Shown: positions 1 through 9,877 of the stretch, piece by piece
How the letters are laid out: each line of letters opens with the position of its first letter
Numbering within the stretch: the first letter of the stretch is position 1
Made by a program: the position numbers and the translations under genes
NCBI GenBank assembly: GCA_947628235.1
Contig: CANQZC010000002.1
Coordinates: 62,001-126,000 of the forward strand
Direction: 5' to 3'
Origin: an uncultured Bacilli bacterium
GTDB lineage: Bacteria; Bacillota_I; Bacilli_A; RF39; UBA660
Length of the DNA: 64,000 bases
Notes under the pieces: model-generated
What the model was told of the DNA's origin: nothing
The model's input: only the letters and a program-made list of their open reading frames with translations
Databases searched by the model: none

Positions 1-1199
1 AATGTGTTAGAATCTTCTGTTTCTTTTTTAGGAAGATATTTTTCACTATCTTCTTTTCTCATTTTAGAAACATATTGATAAAGAAATTCTTGAGCGTAAG
101 GATCTTTTTGATATCCTCTATCTTGATACATTTGCTGCTGCAATTTACAGGTATAACTTTTATTTGTATGATAGATGTTTTTTACGAAAGGACATCCTGT
201 TTTACAAAGATATAAGTAAGGACAGTTTTCACACGCTTTGGAGAAATCTTCCCGATTATGATTTAGAAAAATTTTCTTTTGAGCGGTTGCCAGAATTTCT
301 TCGATAGAATTTTGATAGATATTGCCATAATAGTAATCTGGATTCTTTTGACCACGAACACAAGAATAGATATCTCCATTCTTTTCTAGTAAGAAAAATT
401 TTTCGCCACAGTTATCACAATTCGTACAATATCCAGGACCAAATTCATCAAACCAAGGACCATTTACGCCAGCATCTAGATCTGTTCCATCAAATTCTTG
501 ATGCATTCTTTGATAGAGAAGCAGTTGTTCTTCTTCCGTCATATGATGAAGTAGTCCACAAGAATTGTAATCAAATCCTATCATAAAGTTAAAGTCATTC
601 ATATCTAGACAAGTATTTTTATGAAGATAACGAATATCTTCGACGATTTCATCTAAATATTGAAAGTGTTCTTTAAAAATGGTGGCAGATACTTTCTTTT
701 TATTAGGAATCTCTCGTAAGAGTTCAATATTCTTTAAAATCTTATCTAAAGTTTTTTCATTTCCTTTCGTAACTCGATATTGATTATGTAAGGAAAGGGG
801 AAGATCTAAACTACCAGAGATAGATACATTATATTTTTTAATCGTATCTATATGCTTTTCTAGTTGATAAAGATTCGTTTTGATATGTGGTCTTCCTATT
901 TTGAAACCACCTTGTTGAATGAGTTCTCTATTTTCTTCATAATAAGTATCAATAAATCGGATGATATCTTCAAATTCTTTTTTAGATAGTGTTGTTACTT
1001 CTCCTCCATGAAGAGAAATATTAAAGGGAATGACATTTTTTTCTTTCATTTTAGAGATGGCATATTGTAATGTTTCTAAACTGGTATGAGGTGTTTTTTC
1101 CTCTTTGGTATTGTCCTCTAAGTAACAGTATTTACACCCCATATTACAAGCCATTGTTGGAACATATAATAAGTGAATATATTTGACTGAATTTTCCAT
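1..1199 (-). CDS. Radical SAM/SPASM protein, C-terminus cut by window edge
   Basis: I translated this from an ATG at 1199 to the window edge; 399 codons are visible with no stop. Residues C18, C22 and C25 form the CX3CX2C motif that binds the radical SAM [4Fe-4S] cluster. A C-terminal Cys-rich region (PGYCTNCDNCGE, then CENCPYLYLCKTGCP) is typical of SPASM auxiliary clusters. The layout resembles anaerobic sulfatase-maturase and peptide-modifying enzymes, but no peptide substrate is visible here. It starts 20 nt after the stop of the upstream LRR gene, behind a G-rich Shine-Dalgarno, so the two probably form an operon. Substrate unknown. Confidence 0.85.
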   Translation of the reverse strand, partial: MENSVKYIHLLYVPTMACNMGCKYCYLEDNTKEEKTPHTSLETLQYAISKMKEKNVIPFNISLHGGEVTTLSKKEFEDIIRFIDTYYEENRELIQQGGFKIGRPHIKTNLYQLEKHIDTIKKYNVSISGSLDLPLSLHNQYRVTKGNEKTLDKILKNIELLREIPNKKKVSATIFKEHFQYLDEIVEDIRYLHKNTCLDMNDFNFMIGFDYNSCGLLHHMTEEEQLLLYQRMHQEFDGTDLDAGVNGPWFDEFGPGYCTNCDNCGEKFFLLEKNGDIYSCVRGQKNPDYYYGNIYQNSIEEILATAQKKIFLNHNREDFSKACENCPYLYLCKTGCPFVKNIYHTNKSYTCKLQQQMYQDRGYQKDPYAQEFLYQYVSKMRKEDSEKYLPKKETEDSNT

Positions 1200-1219
1200 C
1201 GTTTACCCCCTTCGTTAGA

Positions 1220-2911
1220 TTATGGAAGAAATGGTGTCTGCCAATCTCCAAAGTAATAGATTTCGGTTGGACTTTCTTTAAATGCTCTTTCATTGATATA
1301 GACACTACTAGGAATGGTAATACTATATAGACTAGAACATCTACGGAAAGCAGAAGAACCGATTTCTTGTAATTGACTATTCTCTGTAAAGAGAACGACA
1401 GTTAAGTCTTGGCAGTTATAGAAAGCATGTCCGCCAATTCTAGTTACTTTATCTGGAATGATAATCGTTTGTAACTTCTCACAGTTTTCAAAAGAGTTTC
1501 CCCGAATTTCCGTGATATTTTTAGAAAGCGTTACAGTAAGTAGGGAAGTATCATTTTTAAATACTTCTCCTCCCATATAAGTTACCGTATCTGGAACCGT
1601 AATACTCTCTAAAGCACGACAGTTATAGAAGGCTCCACCACCTAGATATTCTAAGTGATCTGGAAGGGTAATAAAACTTAAGTGAATATCATTCTTAAAA
1701 GCTTGTCCCCGAATTTCGGTAACGGTATTAGGAAGATTTACTTCCTCTAAGAATGGCATATTAGAAAAGGCATTTCCACGAATACTTAAAATTGGTTCAT
1801 CGCGATATGTTTCTGGAATGGTAACTTCTTTAAAGTTCGTGAGTCCAAAAGCATAGAAACGAAGAGCATATCCACCATCTATTTTTTCATAGAACGCTCT
1901 AGGTTCAATGAAAAGAAGAAGGGAAATTACAATAGCGCTAATTGTTGCTGGAACAAAAATCTTTTTCGAATCATCTTTGACTAAGGTCTGTTTCGTACTC
2001 ATTAAAATATTCATAATCTTTTCGTTAGGACGAGCTTTGACTTCTTTAGATAAGTATTTTACTAAGTTAAAGCGATTGGTCATCCAGTAAGCACTGAGTA
2101 GGAGGATAAGACCTACAATATAAGTAGCGATAGGGAAGTGGAAAAAGATAAGAGAAACATAGATAAAGACAAGTAAAGCAAATAATACATATAAGAATTT
2201 CTTTCTTTTAAGTTGTGATTGAGGAATCATTTTAGGATATTGATAGACTCCTATTTTTTCTAATTCCTTGGTTAAGAAAAGAGATAATAGTTCTTTTTCT
2301 GATTTGTTATAGATAGGATCAAATTGGGATACTTGAACATAGTCTTGAGTGGGAGGGGTAATAGGTGTTACAGCAGATACAACGACATTATCTCCATCGA
2401 AAGGAGCACCACATCCAGAACATACTTTTTCATCCATCTTAAAAGGTGTACCACAATAAGAACATCTTGCAAGAATGGTATTTTGTGATTGAGTGGCAGC
2501 ATTCTTTTGAGAGGCTAGTTGAACGACCGTATCGACAGTATTCTTACTAGAAGTCGCAGCTGTAATCGGAATGACAATGAAAGCTCCTATAAAAACCGCA
2601 ATGAAGTCTACAATCGCAATACCAGGACAAATAAAGTCTAAAATAACTAATAGGATAACTCTTGTGAAAAATATTTTTAAGAAAGCTGCCGTAGTATTTT
2701 CAGGAGCTAAGAAATGCGATAGTGGAAAATAGACAAACAAGGACATGTGAATACTAACGAATGCTTCCATTAAAATAGCAAATGCAATTGGCATACCCTC
2801 TACAGCATTTCCTATCAAGAACGCAAAAAGAATATATAATCCACTAATGATTGCCATCACTATATGGATTTTATGATTTTCTTCTTTATTATTTTTTAAG
2901 TTTTGAAACAT
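1220..2911 (-). CDS. Zinc-ribbon membrane protein with BspA-type leucine-rich repeats
   Basis: The 563-aa protein begins with about four hydrophobic segments in the first 125 residues. A double-CxxC zinc ribbon (CSYCGTPF...CSGCGAPF) follows near residues 148-170, then two more membrane segments around 240-285 and one near 315-335. From about 365 to the end there are repeated LRR_5/BspA-like units with phrases such as ITLPDHLEYLGGGAF and ITVPDTVTYMGGEVF. The repeats probably face outside and bind protein or polysaccharide. The start is supported by AGGAGA upstream. It precedes the radical SAM gene on the same strand. Precise role unknown. Confidence 0.8.
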   Translation of the reverse strand: MFQNLKNNKEENHKIHIVMAIISGLYILFAFLIGNAVEGMPIAFAILMEAFVSIHMSLFVYFPLSHFLAPENTTAAFLKIFFTRVILLVILDFICPGIAIVDFIAVFIGAFIVIPITAATSSKNTVDTVVQLASQKNAATQSQNTILARCSYCGTPFKMDEKVCSGCGAPFDGDNVVVSAVTPITPPTQDYVQVSQFDPIYNKSEKELLSLFLTKELEKIGVYQYPKMIPQSQLKRKKFLYVLFALLVFIYVSLIFFHFPIATYIVGLILLLSAYWMTNRFNLVKYLSKEVKARPNEKIMNILMSTKQTLVKDDSKKIFVPATISAIVISLLLFIEPRAFYEKIDGGYALRFYAFGLTNFKEVTIPETYRDEPILSIRGNAFSNMPFLEEVNLPNTVTEIRGQAFKNDIHLSFITLPDHLEYLGGGAFYNCRALESITVPDTVTYMGGEVFKNDTSLLTVTLSKNITEIRGNSFENCEKLQTIIIPDKVTRIGGHAFYNCQDLTVVLFTENSQLQEIGSSAFRRCSSLYSITIPSSVYINERAFKESPTEIYYFGDWQTPFLP

Positions 2912-3024
2912 AGATATCTTCTCCTCTTATCAATTCTTCTCTATTCTAAGATTCATTATAACATAAAAGGAAAGAATATTCGATAAATTTCGCGACTATC
3001 CCACAAAAAAAGATAGAATGCTTT

Positions 3025-3228
3025 CTATCTTCCGTCATTGATATGTTGAAAAAGGATACCAATGTTAATTAGCCCAGTAATTCCTACAACAATATAGATA
3101 AGATTTCGAATAGCAATCATATCTCCTGTAAGAAAAGTTACTAAATTAAAATCAAATAGGCCAATTAGTCCCCAGTTTACTGCCCCAATAATGGTAAATA
3201 TAAGGGCAATTTTTTGTAATGTTTCCAT
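3025..3228 (-). CDS. DUF378 family small membrane protein
   Basis: This 67-aa protein has two transmembrane segments. The opening METLQKIALIFTIIGAVNWG and the following GLFDFNLV match the DUF378 (YuzA-like) family, whose function is not established. An AGGGAGG Shine-Dalgarno lies directly upstream. It stands between the LRR membrane protein and the helicase gene, all on the minus strand. Confidence 0.85.
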   Translation of the reverse strand: METLQKIALIFTIIGAVNWGLIGLFDFNLVTFLTGDMIAIRNLIYIVVGITGLINIGILFQHINDGR

Positions 3229-3266
3229 ATTTTCCCTCCTATTACTAATAGTGTTATCGATATTTT

Positions 3267-4967
3267 TTATTTTATACTCAAAATTTCTATTTGTTCTTTA
3301 AAATCTCGTAGCAATTCTTTGACAAAAATCGATTCTTTAGAAAAAGGAGTAAGAAGATAGACTTCTCCTTTGGTTCTAGTAAGCGCTACATAGAAAAGGC
3401 GGCGTTCTTCTTCATAGGCAAAGGTTTCTTGTTCTAATTCTAAAAAACGGAAAAGAGGACTTTCTTCAATTTGATTTGGAAATCCTAAAAAAGCATTCTC
3501 TAGATGAAGAAGAATGACGGTTTCTTCTTCTAATCCTTTCGCTTGATGAACAGTTAGGTATCTCCAAATTAATTCTTGGTAAGGATATTCTTCGTTGATA
3601 GAACCATTTTGAATCTCCTGTAGATCTTTTTGATTTCTACCTAGAACTAAAACTCGTTTTTTCCCTTTTGTAAGAAGGTAGTCTAAAAGATGAAAAAAAG
3701 TTTCCTTTTCGTTTTGATAGTAGATGATTTTAATCGGTTTGAAAAGATGCTTTTGTGAGAACAATTGCTTCTGTATTTGTTTTTTATTTTTCATCATAAA
3801 AGAACCGGCGATTTGAATTAATTCTTGACTATTCCGATAAGTATTGGGAAGAAATAAGACTTCAGAATTCGGAAAATAGGAAGAAAAGTGAAGAAAGGTA
3901 GAAAGATTGCATCCGGTAAAGCGATAGATGGATTGAAAATCATCTCCTACTACCATTAGTTTAGCCGAACTTCTTTTTAAAATACTTTGAAGAAATTGAA
4001 CTCGAAGAAGGGAACTATCTTGAAATTCATCGACAATAAGATATTGATATGGTAGCATTCTTTCTTCTTTTTCTAAGGTTTGAGTTGCTTTTCGTAACAT
4101 ATCATCAAAGTCGATTTCCCAATTTGCTTCTAGTTCTTGTAAGTAGAGTGTGTAGATAGCAAGAATATGGAGAAAAAAGAGTTTTTCTTCCTTCCCATAA
4201 GCTTTTTGATAGTACGAAAAAAGAAGATTATCTTCTCTTTTATTCGCCCGAAAAAGATGAATAAAAGTGGTTATATTTTTCTGAAAACGAAGAAACTTTG
4301 GTTCTTTGAAAAGAGAAAAATATTCTTCTTTCTTTTTCTGAAAGAAAAGAAGGGTAAGATGAAAAAGAGAAGGAATTTGTAAAAGTAATGCATGATAAAA
4401 TTCATCGATGAGATATTCTAAACTATCCCTTCTAGCTACTTGATAAGAACTATCTTTTAAAATTCGTAATGCCATTTGATGAAAGGTAAGAACCTCTACC
4501 GAATAACCTTCTTTTTCTATTTTTCCTTTTAAACTTTTAGAAGATGCTTGCGTAAAGGAAAGACAAAGAATTCTTTTTTCGAGGATCCCTTTTTCTTCGA
4601 TTAAGTATTTTACTTTTCCAACAATCGTTAAGCTTTTTCCCGAACCTGCTCCAGCAATGACAAGAAGAGCATCTTCTTCATTTAATACACATTCTTGTTG
4701 ATAACTATCTAGGGAATAACCTTGAATCGACTGAAAGAAGTGAGCATACTTTTCCTTTTCTTTTTGATAGAAGATACGGTTGTTCTCTTCTCGTTTTTGG
4801 GATGCTTTTTGATAGGAAAAAAAGAAATGACGAAAAGAGGGAAAAAGAAGTAGGTATTTTCTTTTTTGAATTTTTTGATAGGTGGGAAGATACTCTTCTA
4901 ATAGACTCGTTAGTTCCTTCTTAGTAAGATAGTAATCTCCTTTCCATAGATTGATAAATTTTTGCAT
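3267..4967 (-). CDS. UvrD/Rep-type (helicase IV-like) superfamily 1 DNA helicase
   Basis: This 566-aa ATP-dependent DNA helicase has Walker A GAGSGKS at residues 106-112, motif II VDEFQDSS near 310, the motif V-region phrase TVHQAKGLE and motif VI VALTRTKGEVYLL near the C-terminus. The N-terminal 90 residues before motif I resemble HelD/helicase IV more than UvrD, which puts the Q-motif almost at the start. It is shorter than PcrA/UvrD (about 720 aa), with small 1B and 2B insertions. Likely role in DNA repair or recombination. The ATG at 4967 lacks a clear Shine-Dalgarno. Confidence 0.85.
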   Translation of the reverse strand: MQKFINLWKGDYYLTKKELTSLLEEYLPTYQKIQKRKYLLLFPSFRHFFFSYQKASQKREENNRIFYQKEKEKYAHFFQSIQGYSLDSYQQECVLNEEDALLVIAGAGSGKSLTIVGKVKYLIEEKGILEKRILCLSFTQASSKSLKGKIEKEGYSVEVLTFHQMALRILKDSSYQVARRDSLEYLIDEFYHALLLQIPSLFHLTLLFFQKKKEEYFSLFKEPKFLRFQKNITTFIHLFRANKREDNLLFSYYQKAYGKEEKLFFLHILAIYTLYLQELEANWEIDFDDMLRKATQTLEKEERMLPYQYLIVDEFQDSSLLRVQFLQSILKRSSAKLMVVGDDFQSIYRFTGCNLSTFLHFSSYFPNSEVLFLPNTYRNSQELIQIAGSFMMKNKKQIQKQLFSQKHLFKPIKIIYYQNEKETFFHLLDYLLTKGKKRVLVLGRNQKDLQEIQNGSINEEYPYQELIWRYLTVHQAKGLEEETVILLHLENAFLGFPNQIEESPLFRFLELEQETFAYEEERRLFYVALTRTKGEVYLLTPFSKESIFVKELLRDFKEQIEILSIK

Positions 4968-5031
4968 GTTTTCAGAATAGCAAGAAGTTAGGAAAAAGGC
5001 AAACTTTTAAAATTCTATTTTTGCACAAAAG

Positions 5032-5056
5032 AAAAGGCAGTTTCCTGTCTTTTTCT
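5032..5056 (-). terminator. Rho-independent terminator of the Cro-like gene
   Basis: The stem AAAAGGCAG/CTGTCTTTT with loop TTTC, read on the minus strand, is followed by TTTTCTTTT. It lies about 45 nt after the stop of the 5098-5346 gene. Confidence 0.6.
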
Positions 5057-5097
5057 ACTCATTTTTTAAAATATGGTTTCTAAGAAGAAGTAAAAAA

Positions 5098-5346
5098 TTA
5101 ATTTTCATCATTGGGAACATATTCAACAATATGATCTAGTCTGCAATCAAAATAGTCACAAAGTCTAGCAAATACCGTAACATCTATTTTGACTAATTCT
5201 CCTCGTAAAATTCTTTTTAATACTTTAAAATCGGTATTGGTATCACGCATTACTTTATTGATACTAACTTTACTGGTATTCATTAAATCATCTAATTTAA
5301 AAAGATAATAACCATTTTCTACATCTATTTTTACCATCGTAAGCAC
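5098..5346 (-). CDS. Cro/C1-type helix-turn-helix regulator
   Basis: This 82-aa protein is essentially a single HTH domain. The segment SINKVMRDTNTDFKVLKRIL forms the helices, followed by the typical tail VFARLCDYFDCRLDHIVEYV. This is the HTH_26/YozG-like type of small Firmicutes regulator. It is divergent from the P-type ATPase gene, with about 90 nt between them, so it could act on that intergenic region, but no operator is evident. The translation start could be the second ATG three codons in. Confidence 0.8.
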   Translation of the reverse strand: MLTMVKIDVENGYYLFKLDDLMNTSKVSINKVMRDTNTDFKVLKRILRGELVKIDVTVFARLCDYFDCRLDHIVEYVPNDEN

Positions 5347-5436
5347 CTGTAGCTTTCTAATTTAATGATAGCAATTTTAAGGTTCTTTCAACTATTGGCT
5401 GATGAACCATAACTATTCCCTTTTTCTAGAAAAACA

Positions 5437-5445
5437 TGGTATACT
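5437..5445 (+). promoter_or_regulatory. Extended -10 promoter of the P-type ATPase
   Basis: TGGTATACT lies over the ATG at 5436. AGAGGG and the ATG at 5463 follow, which decides the start. Confidence 0.7.
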
Positions 5446-5462
5446 TATATAAGAGGGATAGC

Positions 5463-7790
5463 ATGATAGAGAGAATAGAACCAAATATCCATATGGGATT
5501 AAATAGAGAACAGGTAGAAGAAAGAGTTAAGCATCATCAAGTTCATTCGAATACGATGGTAACAACGAAAAGTATTAAAGAAATTATTCTTTCTAATGTC
5601 TGTACACTTTTCAACCTTGTAAACCTAATCTTAGGTTGTTTTATTGTGTTTACTGGTTCTTATAAAAATCTCCTTTTTTTAGGAGTTGCTTTCTGTAATA
5701 CTATCATTAGTATGTACCAAGAAATTCATGCAAAACATATTATCGATAAATTAGCGATTATTTCTTCTTCGAAAGTAACTTTATTGCGTAACGGAAAAGA
5801 AGAAAAACATCCTGTAGAAGATATCGTGCTAGATGATATCATTCTTTATGCTGTTGGCAATCAAGTTGTTGTCGATTCTCTTATTCGCGAAGGAACGGTA
5901 GAAGTAGATGAATCTTTCATTACCGGAGAAAGCGATAGCGTCATGAAAGAAAAAGGGGAAATGTTACTTTCTGGAAGTTTTATCATCGGAGGAAGTTGTT
6001 CTGCCCAAGTTGAACATATCGGAGAAGAAAACTATGCGAATAAAATCTCTAAGGAAGCAAAATATATCAAACAGATCAATTCGGAAATTATGAAGACGAT
6101 GAAAAAAATTATTAAAGGGATTTCTATCGTTATTTTTCCTTTAGGTTTTCTTTTATTTATGCAGCAGTTACATTTGGATGGAAATACGCTTCAAGAAAGT
6201 ATTATCAATACTGTTGCTGCTTTAATTGGAATGATTCCGGAAGGATTAGTTCTTTTAACAAGTACGGTATTAGCCGTTAGTTCTGTTCGGTTAGCACGAA
6301 AAAAAGTTCTCGTTCAAGAACTTTACTGTATTGAGACTTTAGCGCGTGTAGATACCATCTGCTTAGATAAAACAGGAACGATTACGGAAGGGAAAATGGA
6401 AGTTATTGATATGATTGAACTTGTAGAAGATGCTCCTTTATTCGATATCTTTACTGCTTTAGCGTATTATAATCAAGATAAAAATGCGACTTCGATGGCG
6501 ATACGAGAAAAGTTTCGTGGTAAGTCTAAGTATGAATTAGTAGATGCGATTCCTTTTTCCTCCAAACGAAAATATTCAGGGATGACTTTCCGGAATGGAG
6601 ATACCTATTTGTTAGGCGCTCCAGAACTTTTAACGAAAGAAGAAAGCGTATTAGAAAAAGTAAAAGAATATTCCGAATATCGTGTTGTTCTTTTAGTAAA
6701 GACACATCATAATTGTCAAGAACCAGTTCAAGATACGATTCCGTTAGCGATTCTTTTAATTCGTGATAAAATTCGTAAGAGTGCAGCTAAGACTTTAGCG
6801 TATTTTAAATCTCAAGGGGTCGATATCAAGATCATTTCTGGAGATAGTGTAGGAACCATTTCTAAAATTGCTAAGAGAGTAGGGTTAGAAGAGGTAAAAG
6901 GAATCGATATGTCTACTGTTACTACCGAGATGAATCTAAAAGAGATAGTCGAAGAAAATACTATCTTTGGAAGAGTGACACCGAGTGGAAAAAAAGATTT
7001 GCTTTTAGCTTTAAAAGCGAATGGACATACGGTCGCTATGACAGGAGATGGAGTCAATGATGTTTTAGCGTTAAAAGAAGCAGATTGTAGTTTAGCGATG
7101 GCAAGTGGTAGTGATGCAGCAAGAAGTGTTAGTCAATTAGTACTACTAGATTCTAATTTTGATTCTATTCCTAAAATTGTCAATGAGGGAAGAAGAACGA
7201 TTAACAACCTAGAAAGATCAGCTACTTTATTTCTTACGAAGACCCTTTATTCTACTTTACTAGCAATCCTCTTCATCTTTATTGAGAGAAGTTATCCATT
7301 CCAACCAATTCAACTTAGTTTAAATAGTATTGTAACGATTGGTATTCCTTCTTTTATTTTAGCGTTAGAACCAAATCATCAACGCGTACAAGGAATCTTT
7401 ATTATCAATGTGATTCGCAAATCCATACCGGCAGCTCTTACGATTATTGTCAATATTATTAGTGTTATGGTCTTTAGTTCTTTATTTTTTTTCTCTGAAG
7501 AACACACTTCAACCATGGCCATGATATTACTTGCTTTTTCTGGTTTCTTATTATTATTTAAAATTTGCTACCCATTTAATTATCTTCGTGGTATACTATT
7601 TGGGACATTGGTGGGAATTTTCCTTGGAGGAGCGATTGGATTAAATAAATTATTTGAGTTTGTTTTATTAACACCATCGATGTTCCTCTTTGTCGGTATT
7701 CTATGTTTACTAGATATCCCACTTTTCAAAACATTGACAAATTTATGTGAGAAAAAGATATTTAAATATCAGGAAAGGATTGTAAAATAA
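5463..7790 (+). CDS. CtpE-like P-type cation ATPase
   Basis: This 775-aa integral membrane ATPase has the actuator motif TGES at residues 154-157, phosphorylated Asp302 in DKTGT, and TGDGVND at 527-533. The membrane motif PEGLVLLTS followed by LVQELYCIETLARVD is characteristic of the CtpE subgroup, linked in mycobacteria to calcium uptake; substrate assignment here is by family only. An upstream ATG at 5436 overlaps the -10 box, so the start is taken at 5463, preceded by AGAGGG. The ZIP transporter begins 1 nt after the stop, giving a metal-transport operon. Confidence 0.88.
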   Translation: MIERIEPNIHMGLNREQVEERVKHHQVHSNTMVTTKSIKEIILSNVCTLFNLVNLILGCFIVFTGSYKNLLFLGVAFCNTIISMYQEIHAKHIIDKLAIISSSKVTLLRNGKEEKHPVEDIVLDDIILYAVGNQVVVDSLIREGTVEVDESFITGESDSVMKEKGEMLLSGSFIIGGSCSAQVEHIGEENYANKISKEAKYIKQINSEIMKTMKKIIKGISIVIFPLGFLLFMQQLHLDGNTLQESIINTVAALIGMIPEGLVLLTSTVLAVSSVRLARKKVLVQELYCIETLARVDTICLDKTGTITEGKMEVIDMIELVEDAPLFDIFTALAYYNQDKNATSMAIREKFRGKSKYELVDAIPFSSKRKYSGMTFRNGDTYLLGAPELLTKEESVLEKVKEYSEYRVVLLVKTHHNCQEPVQDTIPLAILLIRDKIRKSAAKTLAYFKSQGVDIKIISGDSVGTISKIAKRVGLEEVKGIDMSTVTTEMNLKEIVEENTIFGRVTPSGKKDLLLALKANGHTVAMTGDGVNDVLALKEADCSLAMASGSDAARSVSQLVLLDSNFDSIPKIVNEGRRTINNLERSATLFLTKTLYSTLLAILFIFIERSYPFQPIQLSLNSIVTIGIPSFILALEPNHQRVQGIFIINVIRKSIPAALTIIVNIISVMVFSSLFFFSEEHTSTMAMILLAFSGFLLLFKICYPFNYLRGILFGTLVGIFLGGAIGLNKLFEFVLLTPSMFLFVGILCLLDIPLFKTLTNLCEKKIFKYQERIVK

Positions 7791-7791
7791 T

Positions 7792-8550
7792 ATGACACCA
7801 CTTATTTTAACTTTGTTTGTTGGACTGTTTATCCTAGGCGGAATGGTTCTTGGATTCTGCTCTAAAAATAATAAAAAAATTACGCTTTTATCGATTGGAA
7901 TTGCTTTTGGAATAATTGTTTCATTGATGCTCTTAGAACTCTTTCCCGAAGCGTATGAAAATTTAACTGCGGATTCCAAATGGAAAGGAATCGCGATGTT
8001 TCTGGCGACGATGGGAATTGGTCTTTTACTCATGAGTATTTTAGATGACTTTGTTCCTCATCATGAACATGAAAGTAAGCATCATCATAAACATAAAGAT
8101 GATACTTGTCATCAAGAACATCTAAACCATATCGGTATTTTAACGACCGTAGCGTTAGTTCTTCATAATGCCATTGAAGGAATGACTCTTTTCGTTTCTT
8201 CTTTAGCGTCTATGTCCTCTGGATATTTGCTTTGTGTCGGCATTGGACTTCATAATATTCCCTTAGGACTTTTAGTTGCTGGAACTCTGACTACCAAAAA
8301 AGAGACGATCATCACCGGATTCTTCCTTACGATTTCTTCCTTTATTGGAGGAATTATGATGCAGTTATTACTTCCTATTATCGATGATTTCTTAGTCGGA
8401 TTATTGATTGCGTTTACTTTAGGAATGTTAATATATATTGCCTTTATCGAGTTATTAGGACAAATTATCCATAGTGAGAATAAAAAACTTAGTATCTTCG
8501 GATGTGGAATAGGAGTTGCGATTTTCCTGGTTAGTCGATTTATGGGATAA
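7792..8550 (+). CDS. ZIP family divalent metal transporter
   Basis: This 252-aa membrane protein has about eight hydrophobic segments. HNAIEG at residues 125-130 and GLHNIPLG with His154 are the paired metal-binding helices of ZIP (ZupT/GufA-like) transporters, which import zinc, iron or manganese. A His-rich cytosolic loop (residues about 85-112, many H and K) is a typical metal-sensing or binding loop. It is co-transcribed with the upstream P-type ATPase, and GGAAAGG lies before the start. Metal specificity cannot be read from the sequence. Confidence 0.9.
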   Translation: MTPLILTLFVGLFILGGMVLGFCSKNNKKITLLSIGIAFGIIVSLMLLELFPEAYENLTADSKWKGIAMFLATMGIGLLLMSILDDFVPHHEHESKHHHKHKDDTCHQEHLNHIGILTTVALVLHNAIEGMTLFVSSLASMSSGYLLCVGIGLHNIPLGLLVAGTLTTKKETIITGFFLTISSFIGGIMMQLLLPIIDDFLVGLLIAFTLGMLIYIAFIELLGQIIHSENKKLSIFGCGIGVAIFLVSRFMG

Positions 8551-8551
8551 A

Positions 8552-8582
8552 AGAAAGAAAAAAATTCTTTCTTTTTTTTTTA
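8552..8582 (+). terminator. Terminator after the ZIP transporter
   Basis: AAGAAAG, a seven-A loop, then CTTTCTT followed by a long T run immediately after the stop. Confidence 0.7.
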
Positions 8583-8598
8583 TGTAAACATTTGTTTG

Positions 8599-8607
8599 TG
8601 CTATAAT
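8599..8607 (+). promoter_or_regulatory. Extended -10 promoter of dinB
   Basis: TGCTATAAT lies inside the longest reading frame. GGTGG and the ATG at 8623 follow, so the leader is only about 9-10 nt. Confidence 0.7.
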
Positions 8608-8622
8608 GAAATTGGTGGTAAT

Positions 8623-9822
8623 ATGAGGATTATTATGCACATAGATGTCAATAATGCTTTTCTTTCTTGGACAGCTGTTGAATTACTACAACAAGGATAT
8701 CCAGTCGATATTCGTACGATTGAAGCTGTCATTGGCGGAGATGAGTCCATGCGTCATGGCATCGTTTTAGCAAAGTCTCCGATTGCGAAGAAAAAAGGGG
8801 TCAAGACAGCAGAGACATTACGCGAAGCAAGAAGAAAATGTGATCATCTAAAAATTTTTCCACCCAATTATCCTTGGTATCAAAAAATGTCTCAAAAAAT
8901 GTTTGATGTGATAGCTAAATATACTCCTGATTTTGAAATAATTTCTATCGATGAATGTTTTATTGATTATACTTTAGTACATCGTTTATATGGTGATCCT
9001 ATCGCTTTTGCCCATCGCCTTAAAGACGAAATTTATCAAACATTAGGATTTACTGTCAATGTGGGAATTGCGAATAACAAATTGTGTGCGAAGATGGCAT
9101 CTGATTTTGAAAAGCCAAATAAAGTTCATACTTTATGGAAAGAAGAAATACCTGAGAAGATGTATCCTTTAGAAATAGGGGAACTTTATGGGGTTGGAAA
9201 AAAGACAGCGATGAAACTAAGAGAACTTTCTATTACGACGGTAGGCGAGTTAGCGCATGCCGAGGAAACTTTCTTAAAAAGATATTTTAAGAATCAAGCA
9301 CTCCCTCTCATTTTAAAAGCGCAAGGAATCGATGAGAGCCCTGTTGTTTCCGAATCTTCTGAAAGTAAAGGAATCAGTACTTCTCGTACTTTTGCTTACA
9401 ATTTAAGAGAATTACCAGTCATTTATCAAAACCTACAATTATTAGTTGAGAAAGTAGCGAATTCTCTTCGTGAAAGTAACCGTTATGCGAAAGTCGTAGG
9501 AGTAACGATTCGTGATAAAAATTTTAAAACTTATTCTCATCAAAAGAGATTATTAAATGCGACTTCTCATACAGAAGAGATTTTAAAGACGGTAAAAGAA
9601 TTGTTTTTAGAACTTTGGGATGAAGAACCAATTCGTCTTTTAGGAGTTAGTTTAACAGGACTGACTAGTTCTTTAGAAAGACAACTTTCCCTCTTTGAAG
9701 AAGAGGAGATAGTAGAGAAATCCTCTTCCTTAGATAAGGTCTTAGATGAATTAAAAAAGCAGTATGGAGAAGACATTATTAAAAAGGCCTCTTTGCTTGA
9801 TCATAATCTTTCTAAAAAGTAG
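8623..9822 (+). CDS. dinB: Y-family DNA polymerase IV (DinB)
   Basis: This 399-aa translesion polymerase has Asp8 in HIDVNNAF and the catalytic pair Asp110-Glu111 in SIDECFIDY, which bind the metal ions. A helix-hairpin-helix thumb region (LYGVGKKTAMKLREL) and a little-finger domain follow. QLSLF at residues 354-358 is an ideal beta-clamp binding motif. A longer frame from 8596 is rejected because it runs through the promoter. It stands alone between terminator and promoter, and no LexA box is evident. Confidence 0.93.
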   Translation: MRIIMHIDVNNAFLSWTAVELLQQGYPVDIRTIEAVIGGDESMRHGIVLAKSPIAKKKGVKTAETLREARRKCDHLKIFPPNYPWYQKMSQKMFDVIAKYTPDFEIISIDECFIDYTLVHRLYGDPIAFAHRLKDEIYQTLGFTVNVGIANNKLCAKMASDFEKPNKVHTLWKEEIPEKMYPLEIGELYGVGKKTAMKLRELSITTVGELAHAEETFLKRYFKNQALPLILKAQGIDESPVVSESSESKGISTSRTFAYNLRELPVIYQNLQLLVEKVANSLRESNRYAKVVGVTIRDKNFKTYSHQKRLLNATSHTEEILKTVKELFLELWDEEPIRLLGVSLTGLTSSLERQLSLFEEEEIVEKSSSLDKVLDELKKQYGEDIIKKASLLDHNLSKK

Positions 9823-9831
9823 GATTAAAAG

Positions 9832-9860
9832 TTGAATTTCCAAGGAGAGTCTAGTATAAT
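9832..9860 (+). promoter_or_regulatory. Promoter of the NfeD-like gene
   Basis: TTGAAT, 17-nt spacer, TATAAT at 9855-9860. The GTG at 9869 is only 9 nt from the -10, so the ATG at 9878 is preferred. Confidence 0.65.
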
Positions 9861-9877
9861 GGAGGTAGGTGAAGTCT